Assembly: GCA_037693485.1 (NCBI GenBank) | Contig: CM075344.1 | Coordinates: 24,016,501 to 24,080,500, forward strand | From: Kitagawia praeruptora | Taxonomy: Eukaryota > Streptophyta > Magnoliopsida > Apiales > Apiaceae | DNA length: 64,000 bases | Direction: 5' to 3' | Shown: positions 24,801-35,282 of the stretch, one piece after another | How the letters are laid out: every line of letters begins with the position of its first letter | How positions within the stretch are numbered: position 1 is the first letter of the stretch | Program-made: the position numbers and the translations under genes | Notes under the pieces: model-generated | What the model saw: the letters and a program-made list of their open reading frames with translations, nothing else | Databases searched by the model: none | Told to the model about the DNA's origin: nothing

Positions 24801-25065
24801 GTAGAACAATCTTACCTGATTGACTCTGAGTAGAATCAATTACCTCAGCATTCTCCCAAGCTTGTGTAACAGCTGCTTGATTAATTTGTGGAGATGCTGT
24901 CAATGCATAACTTAATGGTCCATTCGCCAGAAAGTCCATGATTGGATGAAAATCAGTTAGTACTCCTTCCTTGTTGGTGATAGCTGTTACATGATTGTTC
25001 ATCATAAAATCAAAGTCACCAAACTTGAAGGCTACTGACTTAGGTAATCTTCTCTGAGCTGCCAT
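21836..25065 (-). pseudogene. Sirevirus env-like ORF, broken
   Basis: Three minus-strand segments, 25065-24331 (244 aa), 24183-23290 (297 aa) and 23281-21836 (481 aa), follow one another and appear to be one large protein interrupted by a stop or gap near 24331 and a frameshift near 23345. The N-terminal part is a folded-looking domain with W-S-F-F-F-D and H-I-A-Y-S-L-L-Y-N-R. The middle is Ser/Lys/Glu rich. The C-terminus has a likely coiled coil (L-Q-S-L-E-D-N-Q-V-I-I-M-E-N-Q-A-V-L). No convincing signal peptide or membrane segment is seen. Its place after pol matches the env-like ORF of Sireviruses, whose function is unproven. Confidence 0.8.
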
Positions 25066-26565
25066 TTTTGATCTGAAAAGAACTTGAAAAATTCTTAAAA
25101 TGGATTAGTGATTTTGAAAACTCAAGAGTGTTTTTGCTTTAGAGAATGTAAAATTAGAGAAAGCAATTACACGATTAGAGTTTCAAAACAAATATATTTC
25201 ACAACTCTTTCAGACCACTATCCCACGTTGACACGTAGATTGACAGATGTCAGTCCCTGAAAAGTGCAGTTATCCATGATTTTTGGAAAATAAAATCCAA
25301 AATTGATTTTCATGAAATAAATCAGGGTATTATTAAGATAAAAATCAATAGTGATCAGCTTCCTTTTCCTGTTGACCTCCCATCAAAATAATCACAAAAT
25401 GCAATGTGATTTAAAAATAATAATACTTCTCAAATCCTGATGGTCACACTTGAAATCCTGATCAATATCATCCTGATTCCAGAGACTTAATATGGAGTTT
25501 CCACGTGGCATTTTTCTTTTATCTGAAAAAGAAATAAACAATTAATCTGAACAAAAATCAATTGGTTAGATATATTCAACATTTCTTGAAAACAAGAAAT
25601 ACAGTCATACGTAATAATTAGCATCTGACTTCATTAAAACTTCCAAGTGACTGTTCAGCTTCTCACGTCTTTCTTTAAAAGAAACAGACGCCTTATGCCT
25701 TTCTCCATAAACCTTTCAATTTCTTTTCTTCTCAACAATGCTTCTCAAACCAAAATTCCATTCAAACCCATTCTTTAGATTTTTCACAGTCGATGAACAT
25801 CCTGTTCTTGATCATCTCTTTGAAAAGACGACTCTTCTCATCGAACTAATCATGGATGTATTGGTTTCCGATAATATCCAGAGGTTTCTCCTAGAACATC
25901 CATCTGTTGGATACAATCTTCCCTTAACCTCCTCAAAACTTGAGGATGAAGAATTTGGCCGAGAGTCTGAGGTTGATCTTGATGGGGATGCTATACATTT
26001 AAGTTAGCTGCTCTCATTCAAGTCGCCCAGACAAGGAATCCAAGAGTAGACGAGGCTATTCAATCCCCTGATGGATTTCTTGAGATGCTCCTTGTCCTGT
26101 ACCTCAGAATTCATATCAATAGACAAGTATAGAATTATCAGTAGAAATTAGACAAAAAGATGTTGTATTTCATTTCCATATATGTAATGCTTTCAATTAA
26201 TGAAAATACAATTTCTTGTTATCTACTTGTCTTTTGATTATTGAATGATGTATAAATTATCAGTATGTAAATATTAAAACTTGATGGCATAGACTTAACA
26301 CATCACAGAATTAGATTACTACACAAAGTAAACGTCAGGATTTGAAACAATTTTCACAATCCTGATACTGACACAATACTGATGACGTCAGCATCCTGAT
26401 AACAAATCTAATCCTGATGATTATTAACAAGTCTATCATACTGAAATTTATCAAGGCAAAGTGTTATAGCTAAAGCTTTTAACAATAAAATATAGATCCT
26501 GACAAGAATATCAAGTCTATAAGCTAAAAACAACATACCTTGCTACTATTGCAGATGTTAAAGAT
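25066..26565 (-). other. Sirevirus spacer between RNase H and the env-like region
   Basis: It has no sense-strand ORF. It contains a cluster of the octamer ATCCTGAT (25434, 25455, 25470, 26359, 26393 and 26411), the same word in reverse complement as in the LTRs, and one TGACGTCA palindrome (26383-26390). An antisense ORF is listed separately. Confidence 0.7.
25738..26007 (+). CDS. Possible antisense ORF (89 aa) in the Sirevirus spacer
   Basis: An intact 89-codon frame starts with ATG after a pyrimidine-rich leader and runs opposite to its host element, between the env-like region and RNase H. The sequence is of normal protein-like composition, with a hydrophobic middle (L-L-I-E-L-I-M-D-V-L-V-S) and an acidic end (E-D-E-E-F-G-R-E-S-E-V-D-L-D-G-D). 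No family is recognised. Antisense accessory ORFs are known from some plant LTR elements, which makes it worth listing, but chance cannot be excluded. Confidence 0.3.
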   Translation: MLLKPKFHSNPFFRFFTVDEHPVLDHLFEKTTLLIELIMDVLVSDNIQRFLLEHPSVGYNLPLTSSKLEDEEFGRESEVDLDGDAIHLS

Positions 26566-29500
26566 CTAAAAATTTAACATTCCTAACTCACTTACTAATC
26601 TACTGAATGTAGTCTCATCAAGTGGTTTAGTTAGAATATCTGTAAGCTGTTTGTCAGTAGGAACAAAATGAAGTTCCACAGTACCATTCTCAATATGTTC
26701 TCTAATAAAATGATACCTGACATCAATGTGCTTAGTCCTTGAATGTTGAACTGGATTTTCTGCAATTTTAATAGCACTAGTATTATCACAAAACATAGGA
26801 ATATTACTAAGTGTCATACCATAATCCATCAACTGATTTCTTATCCAAAGGAGCTGTGCACAACAACTGCCTGCTGCTATGTACTCAGCTTCTGCAGTTG
26901 AGGTTGAAACAGATTGTTGCTTCTTGCTTGCCCAAGAAATCAATCTATTTCCCAAGAATTGACATGTACCTGTAGTGCTTTTCCTGTCTATTTTACACCC
27001 TGCATAATCAGAGTCTGAATAACCAATTAGAAAGAAATCAGATTCTCTAGGGTACCATAAACCAAGATTTGGAGTTCCTTTGAGATATCTAAAAATTCTC
27101 TTCACAGCAATTAAATGAGATTCCTTAGGATCACTTTGGAATCTAGCACATAAACAGGTAGAAAACATTATATCTGGCCTACTTGCAGTTAGATATAACA
27201 ATGAGCCTATCATGCCTCTATAACTAGTATTATCCACACTCTTCCCCTTAGGATCAGAGTCTAGTTTAGTGGCTGTTGCCATGGGTGTTTTTGCAACTGC
27301 ACAGTCTTGAAAGTCAAACCTTCTTAAAAGATCTTTGATATACTTTGAATGATTAATGAAAATACCAGTCTCAGTCTGTTTGACCTGCAAGCCTAAGAAA
27401 TAATTTAATTCACCCATCATGCTCATCTGATACTTAGACTGCATAAGCTTGCTAAACTTAGCCCACAACTTTTCATTAGTAGAACCAAAAATAATATCAT
27501 CAACATAAACTTGAACTAAAAGCAATTCACCTTTTATCTTTCTAAAGAATAGAGTTTTGTCAATTGTACCTCTTGTGAAGCCATTTTCAAGAAGAAATTT
27601 AGACAAAGTTTCATACCATGCTCTTGGTGCCTGCTTTAGTCCATAGAGTGCTGTCAAGTTTGTAGACATGATTTGGAAACTTTGGATCAACAAATCCAGG
27701 TGGCTGTTCCACATACACTTCCTCATCAAGTTTGCCATTTAGAAAAGCACTCTTTACATCCATCTGATATACCTTGAATTTTGAATGAGCTGCAAATGCA
27801 AGAAACATTCTGATTGCTTCTAATCTTGCTACAGGTGCAAAGGTCTCATCATAATCAATGCCTTCTTCCTGAGAATAACCCTTAGCCACCAGTCTTGCTT
27901 TGTTTCTTACAATCATACCAGATTCATCTAGCTTATTTATGAAAACCCATCTTGCACCAACAATAGATCTATCTTTAGGTCTTGGTACCAGTTTCCAGAC
28001 TTTGTTTCTCTCAAACTCATTTAACTCCTCCTGCATTGCAATTACCCAATCAGGATCCTGTAAGACTTCTTCAACCTTTTTAGGTTCATTCTTTGAGAGA
28101 AAGCAACTATACAAGCATTCATTTTGAATTGATCTTCTAGTTCGAACACCACTATTTGGATCACCAATTATCAAATCTTCAGTATGATCCTTTGTCCATT
28201 TTCTAACAGGTGGTAGATTAACTCTGCTAGTCTCTCCCCCTAAGTTAGTGGTATCTCTTGTAGAATAATTATCTCTACCTTCAAAAACTCTCCTTTGATC
28301 AATAGAATCAGTAGATTCCATATTGCTGCTAGTTACTGATCTTCCTTCAGTAGACTCTGAAAGATCAGTTCCTGATGGAGTAGACTCTGAATAGCTAGTC
28401 TGCTCCTGATGATCACTGTGTTCTCTTTGATTTATTTGCTCCCCCTCAACAGTAGCATTCCTTTGAGAAGCAATAGAAATTTCTTCTGGAGAACCTTCAT
28501 CATCATTGGAGAGTATCTCAGAATTCTTCAGATTTTCAAATTCCAATTTGTCATGGCATTCATCAGTTTGCAAAATTCCAAATTTCTTATCATCAAATGC
28601 AACATGAATTGATTCCATAACAATGTGAGTTCTGAGATTATAAACTTTGAAGGCCTTAGATGCTGAATATCCTAGAAAAATTGCTTCATCCGATTTGGCT
28701 TCAAATTTTCCGAGTTGTTCTGGATGAACTTTTAGGACATAGCATTTGCATCCAAAGATGTGAAAATATTTCACAATTGGTTTCTTTCCTTTGATCATCT
28801 CATAGGGAGTTTTTCCATGACTATTTACCAAGGTACAGTTTTGAGTGAAACATGCAGTGTTAATAGCTTCTGCCCAAAAGTAGGGTGGAAGTTTTGCATC
28901 TGCAAGCATGGTTCTTGCTGCCTCTATGAGAGTCCTGTTTTTTCTTTCCACTACACCATTCTGTTGAGGTGTACCAGGTGCAGAAAACTGTTGAGTAATT
29001 CCTTTGTCTGCACAAAACCCCTCCATTGTAGAATTCTTGAATTCTGTACCATTGTCACTTCTAAGTACTTTGACTTTGTACTCAGAGTTATTATGAATAT
29101 TCTTGATAAGTTCAATGATTTGCTGAGGAACTTCATCCTTCTTATATAGAAAAAACACCCATGTAAACCTTGTGAAATCATCCACTATCACTAGAGCATA
29201 TCTTTTCCTGCTGATAGACATAATGTTTACTGGACCAAACAGATCAAGATGTAGCATGTGAAATGGTTCAGTAATTGAATTTTCAGTCTTGCTCTTGAAA
29301 GTGGTTCTTCTTTGCTTTCCAAGCTGACATGCATCACAAAGTCCATCTTGCACATAATTTGCCTGAGGTAGGCCTCTCACCAGATTGTGCTTAACAAGTT
29401 GATTAAGATTCTTAAAATTAAGATGTGAGAGCTTCTTGTGCCAATTCCAGCTTTCATCACTTGTTGCTTTGCTGTAGAGACATCTAACAATTCCTTTAGA

Positions 29501-31075
29501 TGTATCACTTAAGCTGGCTTCATATATGTTACCATGTCTTTGACCAGTTAGAACAATGTCTCCATTCTGCATATTCAAGATTTTGCATCCTTCTCTGTCA
29601 AAGATTGATTTGTAACCTTTATCACCCAGTTGACTTATGCTTAAAAGAGTATGTTTCAAGCCTTCAACCAGTGCTACATTTTCTATGATGACATTCCCCA
29701 AAACAATTGAGCCATATCCCAGAGTTTCTCCTTTGTTGCCATCTCCAAAAGATATTACTGGGCCAGCTTTCCTCTCAAACTTTGTAAGCAGGGACTTCTT
29801 TCCAGTCATATGTCCAGAGCATCCACTGTCCAAGATAATTGAATGCTTCTTTCCTGTGCCCTTAACAGAGGATGGAGAAGTTTTCTTTGGAGATCCAGGT
29901 TTGTCTGAGCCATTTGCCATCAATGCAATGTTGTCATAATCCAATTCATCTTCAGAATCACTGGAATTAGCCCAATCCTTCTGTGTGACCATAAGTGCAT
30001 TACCCTTTCCTGAATTCCTAGGCTTCTTACACTCACTAGCAAAGTATCCAAGCTCGCTGCAGTTAAAGCACTTGATTTTGGCTTTATTAAGCTTGACAAT
30101 TGTACTTTTGCCTTTGTCACTCTTCTTCTCCTCCTTCTTTTGAAAAGGTCCTTTGCTAAATCTTCTCCTGTTGAATCTTCCTTTCTTGAAGGCTTTAGCA
30201 AACATAGCAAAGAGTTCCTGCATCTCAGATTCAGAATCATTGTTGTCAGAGTCCATATCAGTAGTCTCTGACTCAGAACTTTCTTTGCTTTTCTTCTTCC
30301 TTGAATTCTTTACAGCAATCTCTTCATGCTGTTCTTCAGGAAGCTTCTTTACTTCAGATTGAGCAGTAAGTGCAATAGTCTTCATCTTTCCTTCACTCCT
30401 GCTCTTCTTCTGCTGCTTGTCAAGTTCATAAGCTCTCAATTTTCCATATACTGCCTCTAATGAAATCTCATCCAGATCATTAGCTTCCTCAATCGCAGAA
30501 ATCTTCTCATTGTAGAAATCAGGCAAAGCTTTCATTAACTTTGTATTCATATCCTCCAAGTCATAATATTTACCATGCACGGCCATCTCATTGATGAGTT
30601 TTGTAAACCTATCAAAGGTATCAGTAAGTGACTCACCAGACTTGGATTCAAAGTACTAATACTATTGTATAAGTAATGTCCTCATATTCTTCCTGACAGG
30701 CTTAGTTCCTTCACAGTGAACCTTAAGATTGTCCCATATATCCTTAGCAGTTTTACAGGAGAGAACATAGTTAGTGAGAACAGAATCAAGACTGTTGAAT
30801 AATATGTTTCTCACTTTAGCATCTTTAAGAACATTCTCCTTGTCCTTATCTGACCATTCAAATTTTGGCTTCTCTGTTGTATGTTCTGGAACAACCACAC
30901 CATCAACAGTTGCTTGTCCAACGACCTTTGTTGGAACAAAAGGTCCATCTCTGATTCTGTCAAGATAATCAGGATCTGTTGCTTCCAGATGATGCAACAT
31001 CTTTACTTCCCATAGAGTATATTCGTTTCTCTTGAGCATAGGAATCTTAGTATTCCCATCCTTGTAACCAGACAT
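26566..31075 (-). pseudogene. Sirevirus gag-pol polyprotein, nearly intact
   Basis: From ATG at 31075 the frame runs through gag, with TAG stops at 30664-30662 and 30658-30656. It continues open from 30655 to 27611 through a CCHC-like knuckle (C-F-N-C-S-E-L-G-Y-F-A-S-E-C, with Tyr in place of the zinc-binding His), protease (I-L-D-S-G-C-S-G-H-M-T-G), integrase (W-H-K-K-L-S-H, C-D-A-C-Q-L-G-K, L-R-S-D-N-G-T-E-F, Q-Q-N-G-V-V-E-R) and the start of RT. A deletion of about 2 bp near 27650 moves the frame to 27738-26566, which holds L-Y-G-L-K-Q-A-P-R-A-W-Y, the Y-V-D-D catalytic motif and RNase H (D-S-D-Y-A-G, D-V-R-Y-H-F-I-R-E-H). It cannot make a full polyprotein. Confidence 0.93.
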
Positions 31076-31110
31076 GATTGCAGATCTTTATGATTATTTG
31101 AAATCAACCT

Positions 31111-31122
31111 GCTCTTATACCA
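31111..31122 (-). promoter_or_regulatory. Primer binding site of the nested Sirevirus
   Basis: On the minus strand TGGTATAAGAGC follows the 5' LTR after two bases. It matches the initiator tRNA-Met site TGGTATCAGAGC at 11 of 12 positions (C to A). Confidence 0.8.
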
Positions 31123-31124
31123 AT

Positions 31125-31848
31125 TGTTAACTCGAATAACTTGTAGAAGGGGGGGGGGGTTGAATACAAGTTATATAATCGTGTCTGATTTTTGCTTGAT
31201 TATATGAACAAGAATAAACGAATGAATCAAACTCTGTTTGTATTAATAGGATCAAATACAAACTCTACCAAAGGTGTACAAATACCTTTAGCAGTTGCTG
31301 ACAATATAAATCTCTCTCTCTGTTTGTTTCGAACTCTCGAATACAAACCTTATACAGAGCTACGCACACGAACTCACAACACACACTTGCTCGACTCTTT
31401 TTACAATGATATAGAGAGAGTATTTATAATGCTACCTATCAACTAATAACAGAAAGATATAATCTATACATGACAATGTTCTGTCTTCTAGTTGATAGTT
31501 TCCATCAATAGAAAACTCTTTCCTTCATAATATCTTCTTGCTCGTTCTTCAAACAGCGATCCTGTTTTATAGCACTTGTCAGTTTCTGTAACATCCATAA
31601 TGACATCATCAGTAACATGACTGATATCAGGATTTCATCTTGCATCAGTATCTGATCATCATCAGTATTAGACCGTCATCAGGATTTGCTCTTTGTTCCT
31701 GACATGTAGTCTCCGATACACTGTTCATTCCTGAGTCTTACACATAAATCCTATATATAGTGCTAAATCCTTTATAAGATCAGGATTACAAGAAGTATAA
31801 TGTGTAAATTCTATTCTTAACATCACAACTTATGAATTATTCCTAACA
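31125..31848 (-). repeat. 5' LTR of the nested Sirevirus
   Basis: A 724-bp copy of 20818-21559. It lacks about 18 bp near 31735 that the 3' LTR has, and differs at roughly 11 other sites. Its TATA-like box (minus strand) is near 31421-31430. Confidence 0.92.
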
Positions 31849-32590
31849 ACAATTCGGCCTAATATGACCCCACTCCTTGCAACCAAAGCACTGCATGCCC
31901 TTTTCACTGTATCTGGATTTACCCCTGCTATTGGTATATCCTCTCAAAGCACCCCTTCCTCTATTAGTTTGACTAAGCAAAGCGAAAACTGTCATTCCGT
32001 CCTTGTCACCATCCTGGTTCTTCCTTCCAGCATTTGACAAAAGTGCTGACTGAACCTCCTCCATTTTAACGTGTCCTTTCCGTACAAAATGGTTGTGACC
32101 AAATGATCGAATGACTCCGGAAGCGAAGTAAGAAGAATAAGGGCCTTATCTTATTCCTCCAATTTTACATCAACCTTTTCAAGTTGATCAACAATACCAT
32201 TAAACACATTCATGTGCTCAATAACATTGCCTTGAGCTGCCATCTTCAGCTTGTATAACTCGCGCTTCAGATTTAACTTTGTAGTCAAGTTCTTCCCGAG
32301 ATACAATGTCTCCAACTTTGACCATAATTCCTTCGGCGTGCTTTCGTCAACAACATTATTGATAATGTTATCAGCAATGCATAGTCTGATGGTACTCATG
32401 CATTGCGACTCAGCATCCTCCCAATCTTCATCGCTCATCTTTGTTGGTTTTCCTTCCTTCCCCTTCAAAGCCCTTCCTAGCTTCTGTTGGGATAGAATAT
32501 CCTCTGCCAAAGAGTAAAACTTCCTTTACCATCATATGGAGTCACCTTGAATCCTCCAATACTTGCCAGGATCTCTGTTTGCACACACAA
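31849..32590 (-). pseudogene. Tork gag (UBN2-type) with zinc knuckle, broken
   Basis: On the minus strand two frames, 32510-32151 and 32064-31849, make up a Tnt1/Tork-type gag. They hold the helical core (D-E-D-W-E-D-A-E..C-M-S-T-I-R-L-C-I-A-D, then P-K-E-L-W-S-K-L-E-T-L-Y) and a CCHC knuckle C-F-G-C-K-E-W-G-H-I-R-P-N-C. A frameshift near 32508 cuts off the N-terminus (F-T-L-W-Q-R is read in another frame upstream), a TAA follows at 32153-32151, and one base is missing near 32064. The nested Sirevirus begins immediately after the last Cys codon. Confidence 0.85.
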
Positions 32591-32723
32591 ACCAATCCAA
32601 ACAACTAAATTAATTTGCCAGGTAAGTGTAAGAAACAATGGGAGCACTTCCGTCAAAATAGCGCCAAATTAGGCAACCACTTTTCTTAACGACTTTCCTT
32701 CGGCACCAATAATTTAGACACAA

Positions 32724-32737
32724 CTAGCTCTGATGCA
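32724..32737 (-). promoter_or_regulatory. Primer binding site of the Tork-like element
   Basis: Read on the minus strand, GCATCAGAGCTAG follows the 5' LTR and matches the initiator tRNA-Met site (TATCAGAGC core) with a change at its start. Confidence 0.65.
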
Positions 32738-32740
32738 AAC

Positions 32741-33413
32741 TGTTAGGAATCTACCCGATTCCCTGCGAATGCGGAAGCGATTTGGTAAATATGTGCGCTT
32801 AGATCCCACAAATATACGTGATAGTAATGAAGCAACAAACCAACAATACATTAAAAGAGACAAGAGATTTAACGTGGTTCGGCCCAGCCTACACCCACAA
32901 GAGCAACAACTTCATACTAGATAAAAGAGATTACAATATCCGGGTATCCGGCCCCTTGAATTTCATACAAAAATTTAGCCCTACAATACCTATTATGTAT
33001 ATCCCCAACTCACTGAAGTGTTTATCTCAAAACCTCCCCTATCACTATTTCCCGACAACCTTTCCTTTTCTCCCCCTCCCAACCTGGACAGTGCCACACA
33101 ACCTGATAGAAAGACCCCTACAGCGGGACCACCTCCGATGGCTGCAGTCAGACCCAAGTACCCTAAGGAATAGTTTAGGCACGAGGACCTTCTATCCTGA
33201 CACTTCCTGAAAACGGGCTAAATCGGCTCCCCTATTAGACGGACTATCTAGCAGCTATATAGAGAGAGAAGAGAGAATTATGGTGTGTTTTAGAATGAAG
33301 GAGGAGAGGAGTATTTATAGGAGTATGTAGTAGGTGGTAGGTGGTGGACGGTGTAGTATGAATTTGGAAATATATTATACATTTGGTAGGCATAAATTGT
33401 AGGCTACCTAACA
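32741..33413 (-). repeat. 5' LTR of the Tork-like element
   Basis: A 673-bp copy of 19091-19764 with roughly 25 substitutions by eye. Its outer edge is 7 nt from the end of exon 3 of the RPC10-like gene, in the same orientation, so LTR promoter or polyadenylation signals could act on that gene. Confidence 0.88.
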
Positions 33414-33420
33414 TAATCAC

Positions 33421-33763
33421 CTTCTATTGTAGCTGCATTCTTGAAATCATCACTTTCATTGTCAGTCTGTTTAGTTTGTTTAGTAACCAACTTATGTTTC
33501 CTCTTTATCTTAACCTGTAATTCACACAAGATTATATTATTGTTACTTTTGAATAAATATGAGTACACGAGAGAATACATATGCAAAAATGAAAACACAT
33601 TCGAAAAAAATATATATAGATAGATAAGAGACAAAGCAAATAATAATACCTTGGGCTCGATGTTACAAACATAAGGACATGCTGGACAATATAATCGACC
33701 AGGGCGGTCCATATAGGGCAACTCAAACTGCACTAATATCCCACAAGTTGGACAGAATTCCAT
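33421..33763 (-). CDS. RPC10: RNA polymerase III subunit RPC10 (C11/POLR3K type), N-terminal exons
   Basis: Exon 2 (33763-33650) starts at ATG and exon 3 is 33514-33421; the 135-bp intron between has GT/AG ends. Together they encode 69 aa: M-E-F-C-P-T-C-G, then Y-C-P-A-C-P-Y-V-C-N-I-E-P-K, giving the CX2C...CX2C N-terminal zinc ribbon, followed by V-K-I-K-R-K-H-K-L-V. This is the small Pol III subunit whose N-ribbon docks on the core enzyme and whose C-terminal TFIIS-like ribbon promotes RNA cleavage and termination. Exon 3 ends in G|GTGATTA, just before the C-terminal ribbon should start. That part is not found in the window. The acceptor before the ATG is TTTCAG|TGCAAG. RPB9 or RPA12 are less likely by sequence. 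Confidence 0.85.
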
Positions 33764-33974
33764 CTTGCACTGAAATAGATTAAGACCAAAAGCCATATCA
33801 GCATATAGGAAACCAATCCAAAAAAATATAAATAATATATAATTATATATTAATGAACAACTACTGTAGATAAATCATGTTTATAACCACTTAGTCACTT
33901 ACAATATACATAGACGTATGTGTGTATGTGTGAATTATAACAATCATACGACAATACCATGTTAAAGCTAGGGA

Positions 33975-34083
33975 GCTAGGAAGCACTAACACGGCAAAAC
34001 AGATGCCGTATGCGTGTCGGACACGACACCGACATGCGACACGACACCGACATGGCGACACACCAACATATACATACCTTTCT

Positions 34084-34135
<52 letters not shown>

Positions 34136-34280
34136 CACGCTAAATCAATATATTTACATAATCCAATTCCAATATATTACTGCATACATCTATATATATA
34201 TATATATATATATATACTCATTGTAAAAGAAACTTTATTATTATTATGAATGAAGTTTGTTCAATATTTGACATATAAAA

Positions 34281-34317
<37 letters not shown>

Positions 34318-34410
34318 CGTGTCCCGTATCCAGGACTCTTTGATGATTGGCGAATCCCCGTGTCCCGTGTCCCGTATCCCGTGTCGCCGCACCCGAGTCG
34401 GTGCTTCCTA
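33975..34410. mobile_element. hAT-like MITE with (AT)n tracts
   Basis: Ends are inverted (TAGGAAGCAC left, GTGCTTCCTA right) with subterminal ACACG/CCGTGTC words. An 8-bp direct repeat GCTAGGGA flanks it (33967-33974 and 34411-34418), the size made by hAT transposases. It has no coding capacity. Three AT microsatellites sit inside (34086-34134, about 34192-34217 and about 34286-34314). Confidence 0.65.
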
Positions 34411-34655
34411 GCTAGGGATTAAATATTAATCCAGTAGTAAAAATTGGATTAATCATTTGACTTGATATGATGAGCTATTGAGCTACAAACCTCATGGTAC
34501 TCTACTACTTTACAAGTCCAAAGTTTGAGGTTATCGCGATAATCTATCCTCCTTCCTCCCCATCTCTTGAGTGTTCTTCGTACTTTTTGAACCCCATCTA
34601 AATTATCTAGCCGGCCAAATTGTCATATCTTCTAGCAGTATTGTCATTCACTTAC

Positions 34656-34923
34656 GGTAAACAGTCTTTGGCAAATGTTTGCCAAAGTACTGTTTGGCAA
34701 CAAATGGTTTCTACACCGTTGGATCAACTATCTAACGGCTGTGATTTAAAAAAAAATTTGCCCCGTACCGCGGAAAGTGTACGGGCAAATTACAAAAATA
34801 CCCTCCCCTATTTTCACACCACAAATCTAAAAATCTACTGTACACGTACCGGTACCACAGAAAGTTTCTACGGTACGGAGGGAACCATTTGCCTCAACAA
34901 ACATTTGCTGTAGACCGTGCCCC
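34656..34923. mobile_element. Mutator-like MITE, 268 bp
   Basis: It is flanked by a perfect 9-bp direct repeat TTCACTTAC (34647-34655 and 34924-34932), the size made by Mutator-like transposases. The first 26 bases and the reverse complement of the last 26 match at about 19 positions and share GCAAATGTTTG. It contains CGTACCG-type palindromic words and no ORF of note. Confidence 0.75.
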
Positions 34924-35282
34924 TTCACTTACATTCTAAATCTCTTTAGAAAAGGTGCATTGTACCAAGAATTTTTAAATACTTTTTAAACAAATGACTT
35001 CGAAAAGAATAATGTGTTAACAGTGTAAATTTCATAAATTTGTCAATGAAATTTACATACAAATTTTCAAATGCCTTTTAAAGATATTAACTTTTTTTAA
35101 CTCGTTTTATTCACACATACGTAAATCATCAACCAATACATATGGAATCAATCAAAACTCAATATAATTCTGAATACTTTTGTAAATTTTGAAATAATTA
35201 CTTTACTGCTCTCAGTGAAGTGAATAAACAAATAATTAGTATGCCACTAATCCTTTTTTTTTTGAAATCAGATTAAATTGCA

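Larger units (their letters stand above)
20818..31848 (-). mobile_element. Sirevirus-type copia element with env-like region (nested)
   Basis: It is complete, with LTRs at 20818-21559 and 31125-31848 and a perfect 5-bp duplication ACAAT (20813-20817 and 31849-31853). In minus orientation it has a primer site, gag-pol, a roughly 1.5 kb spacer, an env-like reading frame region, a polypurine tract and the 3' LTR. Pol followed by an extra large ORF is characteristic of the Sirevirus/Maximus lineage. Gag-pol is damaged by only two stop codons and one small deletion. LTR divergence by eye is about 1.5% plus an indel of about 18 bp, consistent with insertion after the Tork host. Confidence 0.95.
19091..33413 (-). 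mobile_element. Tork-like copia element, internally deleted, split by a Sirevirus
   Basis: LTRs at 19091-19764 and 32741-33413 (TGTTAGG...CCTAACA) bracket a minus-strand element. Its 5' part has a primer site and a Tnt1/Tork-type gag. Beyond the nested Sirevirus come protease and GAG-pre-integrase remnants, then the 3' LTR. Integrase, reverse transcriptase and RNase H are missing, so it was already non-autonomous. Flanks read GAATC (19086-19090) and TAATC (33414-33418), a 5-bp duplication with one mismatch. LTR divergence by eye is about 3-4%. The element lies in the same orientation as the RPC10-like gene, inside its intron 3. Confidence 0.88.

Noticed and set aside
33404..33796. Single 130-aa ORF through the RPC10 region
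   Set aside because: It reads through the intron at 33515-33649 and starts upstream of the real ATG. The conserved sequence fits the spliced exons instead.
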